From: Marinobacter fuscus | Lineage (GTDB): Bacteria > Pseudomonadota > Gammaproteobacteria > Pseudomonadales > Oleiphilaceae | NCBI RefSeq assembly: GCF_003007675.1 | Contig: NZ_PXNP01000008.1 | Span: 1-46,693, forward strand | DNA length: 46,693 nucleotides | Reading direction: 5' to 3' | Shown here: piece by piece, positions 16,296 to 24,702 of the stretch | Position numbering within the stretch: the first letter of the stretch is position 1 | Layout: each line of letters starts with the position of its first letter | Translations under genes and position numbers: made by a program | Notes under the pieces: generated by a model | The model's database searches: none | Told to the model about the DNA's origin: nothing | The model's input: only the letters and a program-made list of their open reading frames with translations

Positions 16296-17048
16296 ATGAA
16301 AAAACTGATGATCGCCGCAAGCTGTGCCCTGGCCCTGGCGGCAGGTACTGCTCACGCCCAGGACAGAAACCTACGCATTGCCTTCGACGTGCCCTACGAG
16401 CCGTTCGAATACAAAGACGATAACGGCGAACTGACCGGCTTCGAAGTGGAACTGGCCGATGCCATGTGTGAGGAAATGCAGGCCAACTGCGAGTTCGTCA
16501 TTCAAGCCTGGGACGGCATGATCCCCGGGTTGCTGGCACGTAAATTCGATCTGATCATGTCGTCCATGTCGATCACCGCTGAGCGTGCCGAGCGGGTGCT
16601 CTTCTCCGAGCCTTACTACAACACTCCGGGCGGCTGGTTCGGCCCCAACGATTTCAACACTGACGTAACCGACATGGATGCCATGAAGGGTAAAACCATC
16701 GGCGTTCAGCGCGGCACCACCATGGACACCTTTGTCACCGAAAACATGGGCGGCATTGTTACCATCAAGCGCTACACCACCGCGGATGACATGGTGCTTG
16801 ATCTGGAAGGCCAACGCCTGGACGCCGTCTTCGTGGACTACCCGGTGGGTGAGCAGACCGTGCTGACCAAAGACGGCTTCAAGGAAGTCGGCGAGCCGGT
16901 CAAGCTGGGTGAAGGTGTCGGCGTGGCTATGCGCAAGCGCGATAAGGATCTCGCCAACGAGGTAAACGCGGCCCTGCGCACTCTGAAAAACGATGGTACC
17001 TACGACACCATCATGCAAAAGTACTTCAACTACGACATCAAGATGTGA
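16296..17048 (+). CDS. aotJ: Basic amino acid periplasmic binding protein (AotJ/ArgT type)
   Basis: A 250-residue periplasmic solute-binding protein. Signal peptide ends near GTAHAQ (about 22). The family signature GFEVELADAMCEEM (about 47-60) and the ligand-site segments FDVPYEPFEYKDDNGELTGFE, SMSITAERAERVLFSEPYYNTPGGW and GVQRGTTMDTFV are typical of lysine/arginine/ornithine binders. Two Cys (about 57 and 65) could pair, as in LAO-binding proteins. GGAGAAG lies 8-10 nt upstream of ATG. The 106-bp gap before it contains a small inverted repeat (AACACCG/CGGTGTT at 16189-16216) that may tune relative expression of the ATPase and the more abundant binding protein. Confidence 0.9.
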   Translation: MKKLMIAASCALALAAGTAHAQDRNLRIAFDVPYEPFEYKDDNGELTGFEVELADAMCEEMQANCEFVIQAWDGMIPGLLARKFDLIMSSMSITAERAERVLFSEPYYNTPGGWFGPNDFNTDVTDMDAMKGKTIGVQRGTTMDTFVTENMGGIVTIKRYTTADDMVLDLEGQRLDAVFVDYPVGEQTVLTKDGFKEVGEPVKLGEGVGVAMRKRDKDLANEVNAALRTLKNDGTYDTIMQKYFNYDIKM

Positions 17049-17054
17049 TGTCGC

Positions 17055-17079
17055 CGGGGGCAGCCAGGTGCTGCCCCCG
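17055..17079 (+). terminator. Intercistronic GC hairpin after the binding-protein gene
   Basis: A 10-bp perfect stem (CGGGGGCAGC with its complement at 17070-17079) and a 5-nt loop begin 7 nt after the aotJ stop, without a T-run. Such hairpins commonly protect the binding-protein mRNA from 3' decay and limit downstream permease expression. Confidence 0.6.
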
Positions 17080-17095
17080 CTGACCGGAATCTTCC

Positions 17096-17800
17096 ATGTT
17101 TGATCTGAAAGGCTATGGTCCGGCCCTTGCAGAAGGGGCGGTTATCACCATCGAGCTGGCGTTCCTGTCGCTGGCGCTGGCGTTGTTTCTGGGGCTGGTG
17201 GGCGCCAGTGCCAAGCTGTCCGGCAGCCGGGTTGCCTCGGGTATCGCCACCGCGTATACCACGCTGATCCGGGGTGTGCCGGATCTGGTGATGATGCTGT
17301 TGTTTTATTATGGCGGCCAGGTTGCGGTCAACATGCTGTCGGATTATCTCTGGGAAACCCGGGAAATCGACTTTTTCTTCCAGTTCGATCCGTTTATTTC
17401 TGGCGTGGTCACCATCGGCCTGATTTTCGGGGCCTATATGACAGAAACCTTCCGGGGCGCGTTTCTGGCCGTGGATGTGGGCCAGATTGAGGCCGCCAAG
17501 GCCTACGGCTTTACCCGCTGGCACACCTTTCGGCGGGTGATGGTTCCGCAGATGTTACGGCACGCCCTGCCCGGCATCGGTAACAACTGGCAGGTGCTTC
17601 TGAAGACGACCGCACTGGTGTCGATTATTGGCCTGACCGATATGGTTCGGGTGGCCGAGGAAGCGGCCAAAGCGGAGCGGATGCCGTTTCATTTCTTTAT
17701 TCCGGTGGCGGCGGTATACCTGATCCTGACCGCCGGTTCGGAACTGTTTATCAAGTGGCTGGATCGTCGGGCCAATGTCGGCGTGGTTCAGGGGAATTAA
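17096..17800 (+). CDS. aotQ: Basic amino acid ABC transporter permease (AotQ/HisQ type)
   Basis: A 234-residue inner-membrane permease with five to six helices. It begins in the first helix (GPALAEGAVITIELAFLSLAL) and shows RGVPDLVMMLLFYYGGQ, the HisMQ motif, plus the cytoplasmic EAA loop IEAAKAYGFTRWHTFRRVMVPQMLRHALPGIGNNW that docks on the ATPase. Length matches HisQ. The next permease starts 4 nt after its stop. The two permeases form a heterodimer with AotP. Confidence 0.9.
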   Translation: MFDLKGYGPALAEGAVITIELAFLSLALALFLGLVGASAKLSGSRVASGIATAYTTLIRGVPDLVMMLLFYYGGQVAVNMLSDYLWETREIDFFFQFDPFISGVVTIGLIFGAYMTETFRGAFLAVDVGQIEAAKAYGFTRWHTFRRVMVPQMLRHALPGIGNNWQVLLKTTALVSIIGLTDMVRVAEEAAKAERMPFHFFIPVAAVYLILTAGSELFIKWLDRRANVGVVQGN

Positions 17801-17803
17801 ACG

Positions 17804-18526
17804 ATGCCTGATTTCATTGTCGAATGGCTCGATCGCAACGACATTTTCACCGCCATGACTCTGATGGAATACTGGGACGGGCTGGTGACGACGGTTCACC
17901 TGGTGTTCCTGTCTCTGATCATCGGTCTGGCGGTGGCGGTGCCGCTGGCGATTTTGCGCACGGTGAAAAACCCTCTGATATCTGGCCCGATCTGGGTCTA
18001 TACCTATCTGTTCCGGGGCACGCCGCTGCTGATTCAGCTGTACATTATTTACTATGGTGTGGCGCAGATTCCGGGCATTCAGGAAACCTTCTGGTGGGAG
18101 ATTTTCCGGGAGCCGCTGTATCCTGCGTTGCTGGCGTTCACCTTGAACACGGCGGCGTATACCACGGAGATTATTCGCGGGGCGATTGTGTCTACGCCGC
18201 ACGGTGAGATTGAGGCGGCGAAGGCTTATGGTATGAACTGGTTGCTTCGGATGCGGCGGATTATTCTGCCAAGTGCGGCGCGGCGGGCGGTGCAGGCCTA
18301 TTCCAATGAGGTGATTTTCATGCTGCACGCCAGTGCGATTGCCAGTGTGGTGACAATTGTGGATCTGACCGGGGCCGCGCGGAATATTTACTCGCGGTTT
18401 TATGCGCCGTTTGATGCGTTTATTTTTGTGGCGCTGTGCTACATGGTGCTAACGTTTATTCTGGTGTTTGCGTTCCGCAAGCTGGAAAATCATCTTTTGC
18501 GCCATCAGCGGCCAGTGAGTTCCTGA
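17804..18526 (+). CDS. aotM: Basic amino acid ABC transporter permease (AotM/HisM type)
   Basis: A 240-residue second permease. Seen: YWDGLVTTVHLVFLSLIIGLAVAVPLAIL (first helix), YLFRGTPLLIQLYIIYYG (the HisMQ signature RGTPLLVQLF) and the EAA loop IEAAKAYGMNWLLRMRRIILPSAARRAVQAYSNE. All features are intact. It is the last gene of the importer, and the 114-bp structured repeat at 18561-18674 separates it from astE by 170 bp, so read-through into astE may depend on that structure. Confidence 0.9.
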   Translation: MPDFIVEWLDRNDIFTAMTLMEYWDGLVTTVHLVFLSLIIGLAVAVPLAILRTVKNPLISGPIWVYTYLFRGTPLLIQLYIIYYGVAQIPGIQETFWWEIFREPLYPALLAFTLNTAAYTTEIIRGAIVSTPHGEIEAAKAYGMNWLLRMRRIILPSAARRAVQAYSNEVIFMLHASAIASVVTIVDLTGAARNIYSRFYAPFDAFIFVALCYMVLTFILVFAFRKLENHLLRHQRPVSS

Positions 18527-18560
18527 AGCGTCAGGGCTTGATAACATACCCTTGGCGCAT

Positions 18561-18674
18561 GGTCAGCTGGCAGGGGGTTCCTTCCGGGAACCGCTACGAG
18601 CACATCCATGTGCGCTTCTCGAAGGCCATCCATGGCCTTCGACATTCCCGGAAGGAACCCCCTGCCAGCTGACC
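18561..18674 (+). repeat. Structured repeat, copy A: 54-nt two-hairpin core inside a perfect 30-bp stem
   Basis: The arms 18561-18590 and 18645-18674 are exact reverse complements over 30 bp. The enclosed 54-nt core (18591-18644) holds two more hairpins, each closed by a CC loop: GCACAT/ATGTGC (18600-18613) and an 11-bp stem TCGAAGGCCAT/ATGGCCTTCGA (18619-18642). The whole can fold into a three-way junction. The core is 47/54 identical to copy B at 29855-29908 with no length change, while the outer arms are largely unrelated. It ends 22 nt before the astE start codon. Confidence 0.9.
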
Positions 18675-18696
18675 CCGTACCGTATCTGGGGAGTCT

Positions 18697-19749
18697 ATGA
18701 AAGCAACCAACCTTCTCTTCGACACCCATCCCGACTGGCTCACCCACACCCTCGCAAACGCCTCTTCCAACCTCCCCGAAGTAAGTACTTGTTTACCCGA
18801 TGGCACCCGGGTTTCACGCAGAGCCAACGGGGTTCTGTGGCTGCAGCCACCCGCAGGCCGTGAGAACCCAAACCGTGAAGCGCTGATCGTATCCGCGGGG
18901 GTTCATGGTAATGAGACTGCGCCGATCGAGGTGCTGAACGGGCTGATGTCGGAGCTGTTCGAAGGGCGCTGGGCGCTGGCTTGTCCGCTGCTGCTGATTC
19001 TGGGCAATCCCCCGGCCATGGTGGCCGGTGAGCGGTTTCTGGATGTGAATATGAACCGGCTGTTTAACGGCGCCCATGGAAAGTCCGAATACGCGGGGCT
19101 GCCAGAAGCGGCCCGGGCCGCTTTTCTGGAAGGGCTTTGTCGGGAGTTTGCTCTGGCGGGGCAAGGGCTGGCGCTGAGTCATTACGATCTGCATACCGCC
19201 ATCCGGCCCTCGAAGCGGGAGAAGTTTGCGCTGTATCCGTTTGTGGCGGGGCGGTCGGTTCCGGCCGGGCAGTGTGCGTTTTTGCTCGAAGCAGAAGTAC
19301 AGACGCTGTTGCTTCAGCACCGGGCTTCGACGGTGTTTTCGTCGTTCACTGCGAGTGAGCTGCAGGCAGAGAGTTTTACCGTGGAGCTGGGTAAGGTGCA
19401 GCCGTTTGGCAAGAACGATCTGGCACGTTTCCAGGGCGTCGAGCGGGCGTTACGGCGGCGGTTTCTGGGTGAAAGTACGCCTCCGGTACGTGCGCCGTTT
19501 GATGAATTGACGGTGTTTGAGGTAGTGCACGAGGTGATCAATAGCGGGCCGGAGTTTGAGTTCCATGTTCCGGATGATGTCGCCAATTTCACCGAGTATG
19601 CCCCGGGGTCGATCATCTGGACGGATCGCAACGGGCGCTACCAGGTAGGTTCGGTGCCGGAGGCGGTGGTGTTTCCCAACCGGGCGGTGCCGGTGGGGCA
19701 ACGGGTGGGTTTGATGATTCGCAAGAAGACGGTGATCCGGCCCGAATGA
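18697..19749 (+). CDS. astE: Succinylglutamate desuccinylase
   Basis: A 350-residue zinc hydrolase performing the last AST-pathway step, N-succinylglutamate to glutamate plus succinate. Zinc ligands are seen in GVHGNETAPIE (about 68-78) and a further His in SHYDLHTAIRPSKREKF (about 160-177). The catalytic Glu is in FTVELGKVQPFG (about 223-234). Length and motifs match AstE rather than aspartoacylase-like relatives. GGGGAG precedes the ATG at about 7 nt. The other ast genes lie 5 kb away on the opposite strand; in Pseudomonas aeruginosa aruE closes the aruCFGDBE operon, so here it has been detached and placed behind the basic-amino-acid importer. Confidence 0.93.
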   Translation: MKATNLLFDTHPDWLTHTLANASSNLPEVSTCLPDGTRVSRRANGVLWLQPPAGRENPNREALIVSAGVHGNETAPIEVLNGLMSELFEGRWALACPLLLILGNPPAMVAGERFLDVNMNRLFNGAHGKSEYAGLPEAARAAFLEGLCREFALAGQGLALSHYDLHTAIRPSKREKFALYPFVAGRSVPAGQCAFLLEAEVQTLLLQHRASTVFSSFTASELQAESFTVELGKVQPFGKNDLARFQGVERALRRRFLGESTPPVRAPFDELTVFEVVHEVINSGPEFEFHVPDDVANFTEYAPGSIIWTDRNGRYQVGSVPEAVVFPNRAVPVGQRVGLMIRKKTVIRPE

Positions 19750-19785
19750 ATTGTTCCGGCCGAACCACCACTCACTCCTGAGACC

Positions 19786-22700
19786 TCAGGCCGGGGCGTT
19801 TTCCGGTTCAGCCACCGGCACCCGGATCAGTTTGGTGCATACCGCAGGGATCACCAGCAGGGTCAACACGGTAGAGGCCAGCAAACCGCTGATGATCGCC
19901 CAGGCCATGGGCGGCCAGAGCGTGGAGCTGGAGAATGCCAGCGGCAGCAGGCCCGCCACGGTGGTGGCGGTGGTGAGCAGTATCGGGCGGGTTCTGCGCT
20001 CAACGGCGGTGCGTACTGCCTCGGCAATGGTTTTGCCTGTCTCCAGCTCCCGGTCCATCACATCCAGCAAGACGATGGCGTTGTTGACCACGATGCCCAC
20101 CAGCGCAATAACCCCCAACAACGATTGAAAACCAAACGGGGAGCCCGACAGCACCAACCCCGGAAAGATGCCTACCGTGGCGAGAGGCACGGTCAGCAGG
20201 ATAATGCCTACCCGCCGGAAGGAGTTGAACTGCAACAGCAGGAAGAACAGCAGCAGAAGTATGCCGATAGGTGCGGCAGTCAGCAGCGCGCTGTTGGCCC
20301 TGTCGGAACCCTCAGCATCACCGCCCAGTTCAAGCCGGGTGCCCTCGGGCAGCGGTTGCTGCTCCAATTGCCGATTCATGCCATCCAGTGCCTGGCTGAA
20401 ACTGTAGCCGGTTGCCAGGTTGGCGGTAACGGTGTTCACACGCACACCGTTGCGCAGGTAACGGGCGGCTGGCTCCCAGGTGGTTTCAACGGTGGCGACC
20501 GCCGCCAGCGGGATGGCGTCACCCTTCTGGTTGTAGGTGTTTACGGACAGCAGGCGCGACAAAGACAAAGACGTACCTTCACGGGAACGCAGCACCATGG
20601 GAATCGGGTCTTTCTCCTGCCGGTATTGCTCGGCGACTGCGCCATAACTCTGGCCATAGAGGCTCTGAGCCACGTCGGCCCGGGTCAGACCGTAACGGGC
20701 GGCTGTGGCATCGTCCACGTTAATGGCAAGGCTGGGCACGCCGATATCCAGATCGTGTCGCACGTCGACGGTACCCTGGGTGGCGCGCAGGGTGGCATAG
20801 ACCTGCTCGGTGGCTCTGGCCCGGGTTGCATCATCAGGGTGGTAAACCCGCACTTCCACCGGCGCCGCCCGGGGCGGGCCCTGGCCAAGTATGCCCACGG
20901 AAATATCCAACTCGGGCATGGTGGTGTTCGCTTCCTGGCGAATCCACTGCACCAACCCGGTGGTGTCTTCCAGCGTCGGCGTACGGATCACCAGCCTGGC
21001 CCGGTTCGGGGCCTGGGGCGATCGCCGAAGGTTGTAATAAAACGAGGGCCCGGTGAAGCCGACAAAACGGTGGATTTCCAGGGTCTCTGGCTGGCTGCGG
21101 ATCATTTCTTCAAGCCGGGCCGTAGCCTCGGCGGTACGGGCCTGGTCGGTTCCCTCGGGCAGGTAGATTTCCACGATCACCCGCGGCCGGTCGGCGTTGG
21201 GGAAAAACTGTTTGGCCAGGAAAGGCGTCATGCCCAGGCTGAGCGCTACCAGCAGCACCCCCAGGGTAATCAGGCGGCCGGGATAGCGGTACACCAGATT
21301 GCCGAGAAAACGGGCGAGACCGATCAGCCGGTCGCCCTGGCGATTACCACGTACTTTCAGGAAACGAGCCGCCAGCAGGGGCACGGCAGAGATGGCCAGC
21401 AGATAGCTGACCGACAGGGTCAGCATGATCATCACCGGCACGCCCCGGGTAAAGTCGGCGGTGCCGCCTTTGGCCATCAGCAAGGGGGCAAAGGCGGCCA
21501 GGGTGGTACCTGTAGACGCACCAAGGGGCCCGGCGAGCTCACCCACGGCAGCACGCAGGGCATCGAGCCGCCGCATGCCGTCATCCAGATGGCCCTGGAT
21601 GTTTTCGACGATCACGATGGCGTTGTCGATCAGAATACCCAGGGAAATAACCATGCCGATCACCGCAATCTGGTGCAGCACACCACCGCCCAGGTCGTAC
21701 AGACCGACGCTGATCAACGCCACCATGGGCAGGATGGACGCCACCAGCAGGCCCATGCGAATGCCCATGCCGGTAAACACCACCGCCACGATAATCAGCA
21801 CCGACAGCACTAGGCTCCAGGCCAGATCGTCCAGCCGGTCGGCTACCTTGTCCGGCTGGAAGAACATCTCTCGAATCTCGTAAGGTTCGAAATCACTCCG
21901 GATCTGATCCAGCCGTTCCCGAATCCGCTCACCAAAGCGAATGGCATCGGTGCTGTCTTCTTCCATGATAATGGACAACAACACCACCCGCTCACCGTCA
22001 AACCAGGTTTCCGGCTGCCGGGGCTCTGCTGGCCCTCGCCATACCTCCGCGGCTGCCGCCAGGGGCACCTGGGAGCCATCCGGCAACTCGATCGGTGTGG
22101 CCCGGATGGCGTCGATATCGGTAAACTCGGTGTTGGGCAGTACCGACAGCCTGCGGCCCTCCACCACCACAAAGCCCCCCGGAATGGTCTGGTTTCGGCG
22201 AGCCAGAGTGTCCAGAATGCGTTTGGGTGATATGCCCAGCCGGAACAACGCGGCGTCGTCCAGCGCCAGGGTAATCTGTTCGCTGGCGTCGCCTTCCAAC
22301 TCGATTCGCGACATGCCGGGAATATCCGAAAGGTTCTGCTTGAGCCGCTCGGCAACGTCACTCAACTCGGTCACCGAGGCTGACCCACCCACGGCCAGCA
22401 CCACCGCGGGAATATCGATCAATCGGTCGTCCAGCTCCATCAGGCCAACGTCATCAGGGAAATCCCGACGGGCCCGTTCCATGGCCTGGCGCACCCGATC
22501 CCAGGCGGAATCGGTATCGTAGATATGATCCTGCAGCTTCAGGCGCGCCAGCGCCACTCCGGTGCGGGCGGTGCCCTGGCTCCAGTCGAGTTCTTCTACC
22601 TGGCGCAGTTCGTCGGTCAGTGGGCGCAATACCAGCCGCTCCACCGCCTCGGCACTGGCGCCCGGGTAACTCACACTGATCATGCCAGCCCGGTAAGGAA

Positions 22701-22812
22701 AGGTAGGGTCTTCCTGCCGTGGCATGGTGCTGTAGGCAGCGATGCCCAGCAGGCAGAGCATGGTCACCACCATGCCCAGCAAGCGCTGGTAATTCAGCAG
22801 GCGGCGGGTCAT
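19786..22812 (-). CDS. RND-family efflux pump, inner-membrane subunit
   Basis: A 1008-residue proton-driven RND transporter. Its start overlaps the stop of the adaptor gene (TGATG at 22810-22814). Twelve membrane helices in the 1+5, 1+5 pattern and two large periplasmic loops fit the AcrB/MexB fold. The fourth-helix proton-relay motif reads LGILIDNAIVIVEN, with Asp-Asn where AcrB has Asp-Asp, as is common in a subset of efflux RND proteins. The second half carries LVGIVVNNAIVLLDVMDREL. The protein belongs to the hydrophobe/amphiphile class rather than the metal class. No outer-membrane TolC-type gene is linked, so a distant one must serve. Confidence 0.9.
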   Translation of the reverse strand: MTRRLLNYQRLLGMVVTMLCLLGIAAYSTMPRQEDPTFPYRAGMISVSYPGASAEAVERLVLRPLTDELRQVEELDWSQGTARTGVALARLKLQDHIYDTDSAWDRVRQAMERARRDFPDDVGLMELDDRLIDIPAVVLAVGGSASVTELSDVAERLKQNLSDIPGMSRIELEGDASEQITLALDDAALFRLGISPKRILDTLARRNQTIPGGFVVVEGRRLSVLPNTEFTDIDAIRATPIELPDGSQVPLAAAAEVWRGPAEPRQPETWFDGERVVLLSIIMEEDSTDAIRFGERIRERLDQIRSDFEPYEIREMFFQPDKVADRLDDLAWSLVLSVLIIVAVVFTGMGIRMGLLVASILPMVALISVGLYDLGGGVLHQIAVIGMVISLGILIDNAIVIVENIQGHLDDGMRRLDALRAAVGELAGPLGASTGTTLAAFAPLLMAKGGTADFTRGVPVMIMLTLSVSYLLAISAVPLLAARFLKVRGNRQGDRLIGLARFLGNLVYRYPGRLITLGVLLVALSLGMTPFLAKQFFPNADRPRVIVEIYLPEGTDQARTAEATARLEEMIRSQPETLEIHRFVGFTGPSFYYNLRRSPQAPNRARLVIRTPTLEDTTGLVQWIRQEANTTMPELDISVGILGQGPPRAAPVEVRVYHPDDATRARATEQVYATLRATQGTVDVRHDLDIGVPSLAINVDDATAARYGLTRADVAQSLYGQSYGAVAEQYRQEKDPIPMVLRSREGTSLSLSRLLSVNTYNQKGDAIPLAAVATVETTWEPAARYLRNGVRVNTVTANLATGYSFSQALDGMNRQLEQQPLPEGTRLELGGDAEGSDRANSALLTAAPIGILLLLFFLLLQFNSFRRVGIILLTVPLATVGIFPGLVLSGSPFGFQSLLGVIALVGIVVNNAIVLLDVMDRELETGKTIAEAVRTAVERRTRPILLTTATTVAGLLPLAFSSSTLWPPMAWAIISGLLASTVLTLLVIPAVCTKLIRVPVAEPENAPA

Positions 22813-23891
22813 CAGCGCACTTCCACGGTGTCGCCGTCCACCAGCCGGGTCATACCCGCATAGACCACGTGATCGCCCGGGCTCAGCGCTCCGGGATGTA
22901 CCATCACCCGCTCACCAATCACCCTGTCCACTTCTACCGGTACCCGGTGGGCCGTGTTGTCTTCTACCCGAAACACACTGGTTCCGGTGCTGTCCCGAAC
23001 CACCGCCAGCAACGGAACGGTAATGGCCGACTTACGCACCGGGGCAATACCTACCTCCACCGGCTCACCGGAGGCCAGGGAGTTGGGTGGCAGGCTGACC
23101 AGTACCGGGTGCAATTCCCCCCTGATGGCACTGCCCTGGGCAATCTCCACCACGGTGCCGGTGGCTGGCGTACGGTTACGATCCTGCACCCGCCAGACCG
23201 GCAATTCCTGCCCCACTCGCACGTGCGTCAGCAGGTGCGCGGGCAAGCGTACTTCCACCTCACGGCCCAGCGGGGATGACAGACGAACCACCGGCTGGCC
23301 TGCGGCAACGAATTCATCCCGTTCGACCAACAGCGCTTCCACCTGACCGGCAAACGGTGCCTTCAGCAAACTTTCTTCCAGCAGGCGGCTGGCCTCAGCC
23401 AGAGAAGCCTCGGCTGTTGCCATACTGGCTCTCAACGAATCCCGACGGGCCGCGATTTGCTCCAGGGTCTGCTCGGACACCACGCCCCGGGTATGCAAGC
23501 GACGGGAGCGCTCCCACTCCCGCTGCGCCTGTTCATACTGGGTTTTCAGCTCCTGCAGCCGGGCTGCGGCGGAATCCCGAGCTGGCTCAAGAGCCGGGTT
23601 ATAGAGGTGCGCCAGTACATCACCCGGTTGTACGGTCTGCCCCAGCTCCACAGGCCGCTCCTTTAGGGTGCCGCTGACCTGAAAAGTCAATGTCGCGCGC
23701 TGGGCCGCCCGGACGATGCCGGAAAAACGCAAAGGGATTTCCTGTAGCTCACCGCCGGTAACGCTCGCCAAACGAACCGAAACCGGCGCGGACTCCGGCG
23801 CATCAGCCTGGCTGTCACCACAACCAGACAGAGAAATGGCAGCCAGTGCGATACCAGCAATAACAGACAGATTCAGCGACAGTCGAGACAT
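22812..23891 (-). CDS. RND efflux periplasmic adaptor lipoprotein (membrane fusion protein)
   Basis: A 359-residue adaptor joining the RND pump to an outer-membrane channel. I start at 23891 (MSRLSLNLSV), preceded by AGGA, because it gives a compact lipoprotein signal ending in the lipobox LSGC at Cys24. Longer in-frame starts (23912, 23993) lack this fit. Domains in order: beta-barrel/lipoyl half (LTFQVSGTLKERPVELGQTVQPGDVLAHL), a coiled-coil hairpin (about 95-160, with heptad-rich AAARLQELKTQYEQAQREWERSRRL), second lipoyl half (LLKAPFAGQVEALLVERDEFV), and a beta-barrel domain. The promoter faces the divergent tetR. Confidence 0.9.
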   Translation of the reverse strand: MSRLSLNLSVIAGIALAAISLSGCGDSQADAPESAPVSVRLASVTGGELQEIPLRFSGIVRAAQRATLTFQVSGTLKERPVELGQTVQPGDVLAHLYNPALEPARDSAAARLQELKTQYEQAQREWERSRRLHTRGVVSEQTLEQIAARRDSLRASMATAEASLAEASRLLEESLLKAPFAGQVEALLVERDEFVAAGQPVVRLSSPLGREVEVRLPAHLLTHVRVGQELPVWRVQDRNRTPATGTVVEIAQGSAIRGELHPVLVSLPPNSLASGEPVEVGIAPVRKSAITVPLLAVVRDSTGTSVFRVEDNTAHRVPVEVDRVIGERVMVHPGALSPGDHVVYAGMTRLVDGDTVEVR

Positions 23892-23978
23892 GGCATTCCT
23901 GATCCTTTCCATGAAACATTGAATGGCTCCCTCCACTCCCTGGAAGGCTTTACCTTGATTCCGACATAATGTCATTCT

Positions 23979-23993
23979 TTGACAAGTTGTCAA
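23979..23993. promoter_or_regulatory. Perfect palindrome, candidate TetR operator
   Basis: TTGACAAGTTGTCAA is a perfect 7-1-7 palindrome in the 139-bp gap between the divergent pump operon and tetR. Its left half doubles as a -35 element (TTGACA) for rightward transcription, with a TCTTAT-like -10 region about 18 nt downstream. A second palindrome ATAAG-TT-CTTAT follows at 23996-24007. Placement suggests autorepression and pump repression. Confidence 0.65.
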
Positions 23994-24030
23994 TAATAAG
24001 TTCTTATCCCATTTCGGTTATCATGAAGCC

Positions 24031-24702
24031 ATGCAGACGAACGCCGGGATGACTATGAATGAACCCCTGAAATCACGACGAGAGCGGGAAAAGCAGGCCC
24101 GCTACGACGCCATACTGGATGCGGCAGAACAGGTTTTCCCGGAAAAAGGCTACGACCGGACATCCATGGACGACATTGCCAGAACCGCCAGCCTGAGCCG
24201 GGCCCTGCTGTATGTGTACTTCAAGGACAAAGCCGCCATCCAGCGAGGCATCATGTTGCGGGCCGGCCAGGATCTGGTGCACCGATTTGAAGCCGCCGCC
24301 CGGGACGCGGGCAACGGGCTGGAGAAAATCCGCGCCATGGGAGAAGCCTACTATCGCTTCTATCTGGAGGCGCCGGACTACTTCACACTGCTGACCAAAG
24401 CATCCACAGCCATCGCCGATGCCGACGAACAGCAGGCGCGGGATATGCTCTGCTCGAAAAACGAATTGATGGTGTTGATGGAAGCGGCACTGAAACAGGG
24501 GCTGGATGACGGCAGCCTGAACCGGCACCAGATCAGCTCAGCGGAGGAAACCGCCTTGTATCTGCGCGGCGCCCTGCATGGGGTGATCATGCTGTGTCAG
24601 GCGGAATCCAGCCAGAATCCGGCGTTTCCGTCTGACACCCTGATTCGCCACACCATGGAGATGCTCACCCGATCCATATCCACCCGCGCTCCCGCTGGTT
24701 AA
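24031..24702 (+). CDS. TetR-family repressor, likely of the adjacent RND pump
   Basis: A 223-residue regulator. The N-terminal helix-turn-helix (about 20-65) reads [43 protein letters not shown], classic TetR/AcrR. The ligand domain (80-210) is all-helical. It is divergent from the RND operon with palindromes between, so it probably senses a pump substrate and represses both promoters. The start is uncertain: in-frame ATGs at 24031, 24049 and 24055 all lack a strong ribosome site. The stop overlaps the convergent astB stop by 4 nt (24699-24702). Confidence 0.9.
   Translation: MQTNAGMTMNEPLKSRREREKQARYDAILDAAEQVFPEKGYDRTSMDDIARTASLSRALLYVYFKDKAAIQRGIMLRAGQDLVHRFEAAARDAGNGLEKIRAMGEAYYRFYLEAPDYFTLLTKASTAIADADEQQARDMLCSKNELMVLMEAALKQGLDDGSLNRHQISSAEETALYLRGALHGVIMLCQAESSQNPAFPSDTLIRHTMEMLTRSISTRAPAG

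Noticed and set aside
18552..18863. Short frames through repeat copy A giving peptides such as KHIHVRF-like or HMDVLVAV-like segments
   Set aside because: The same peptides arise in copy B because the DNA core is conserved. The structure, not the reading frame, is kept, so these are translation artefacts of a repeat.
20125..21813. 562-codon open frame antisense to the RND pump gene
   Set aside because: Low-complexity Gln/His/Gly-rich translation typical of an antisense shadow; the RND protein in the opposite frame is intact and conserved.
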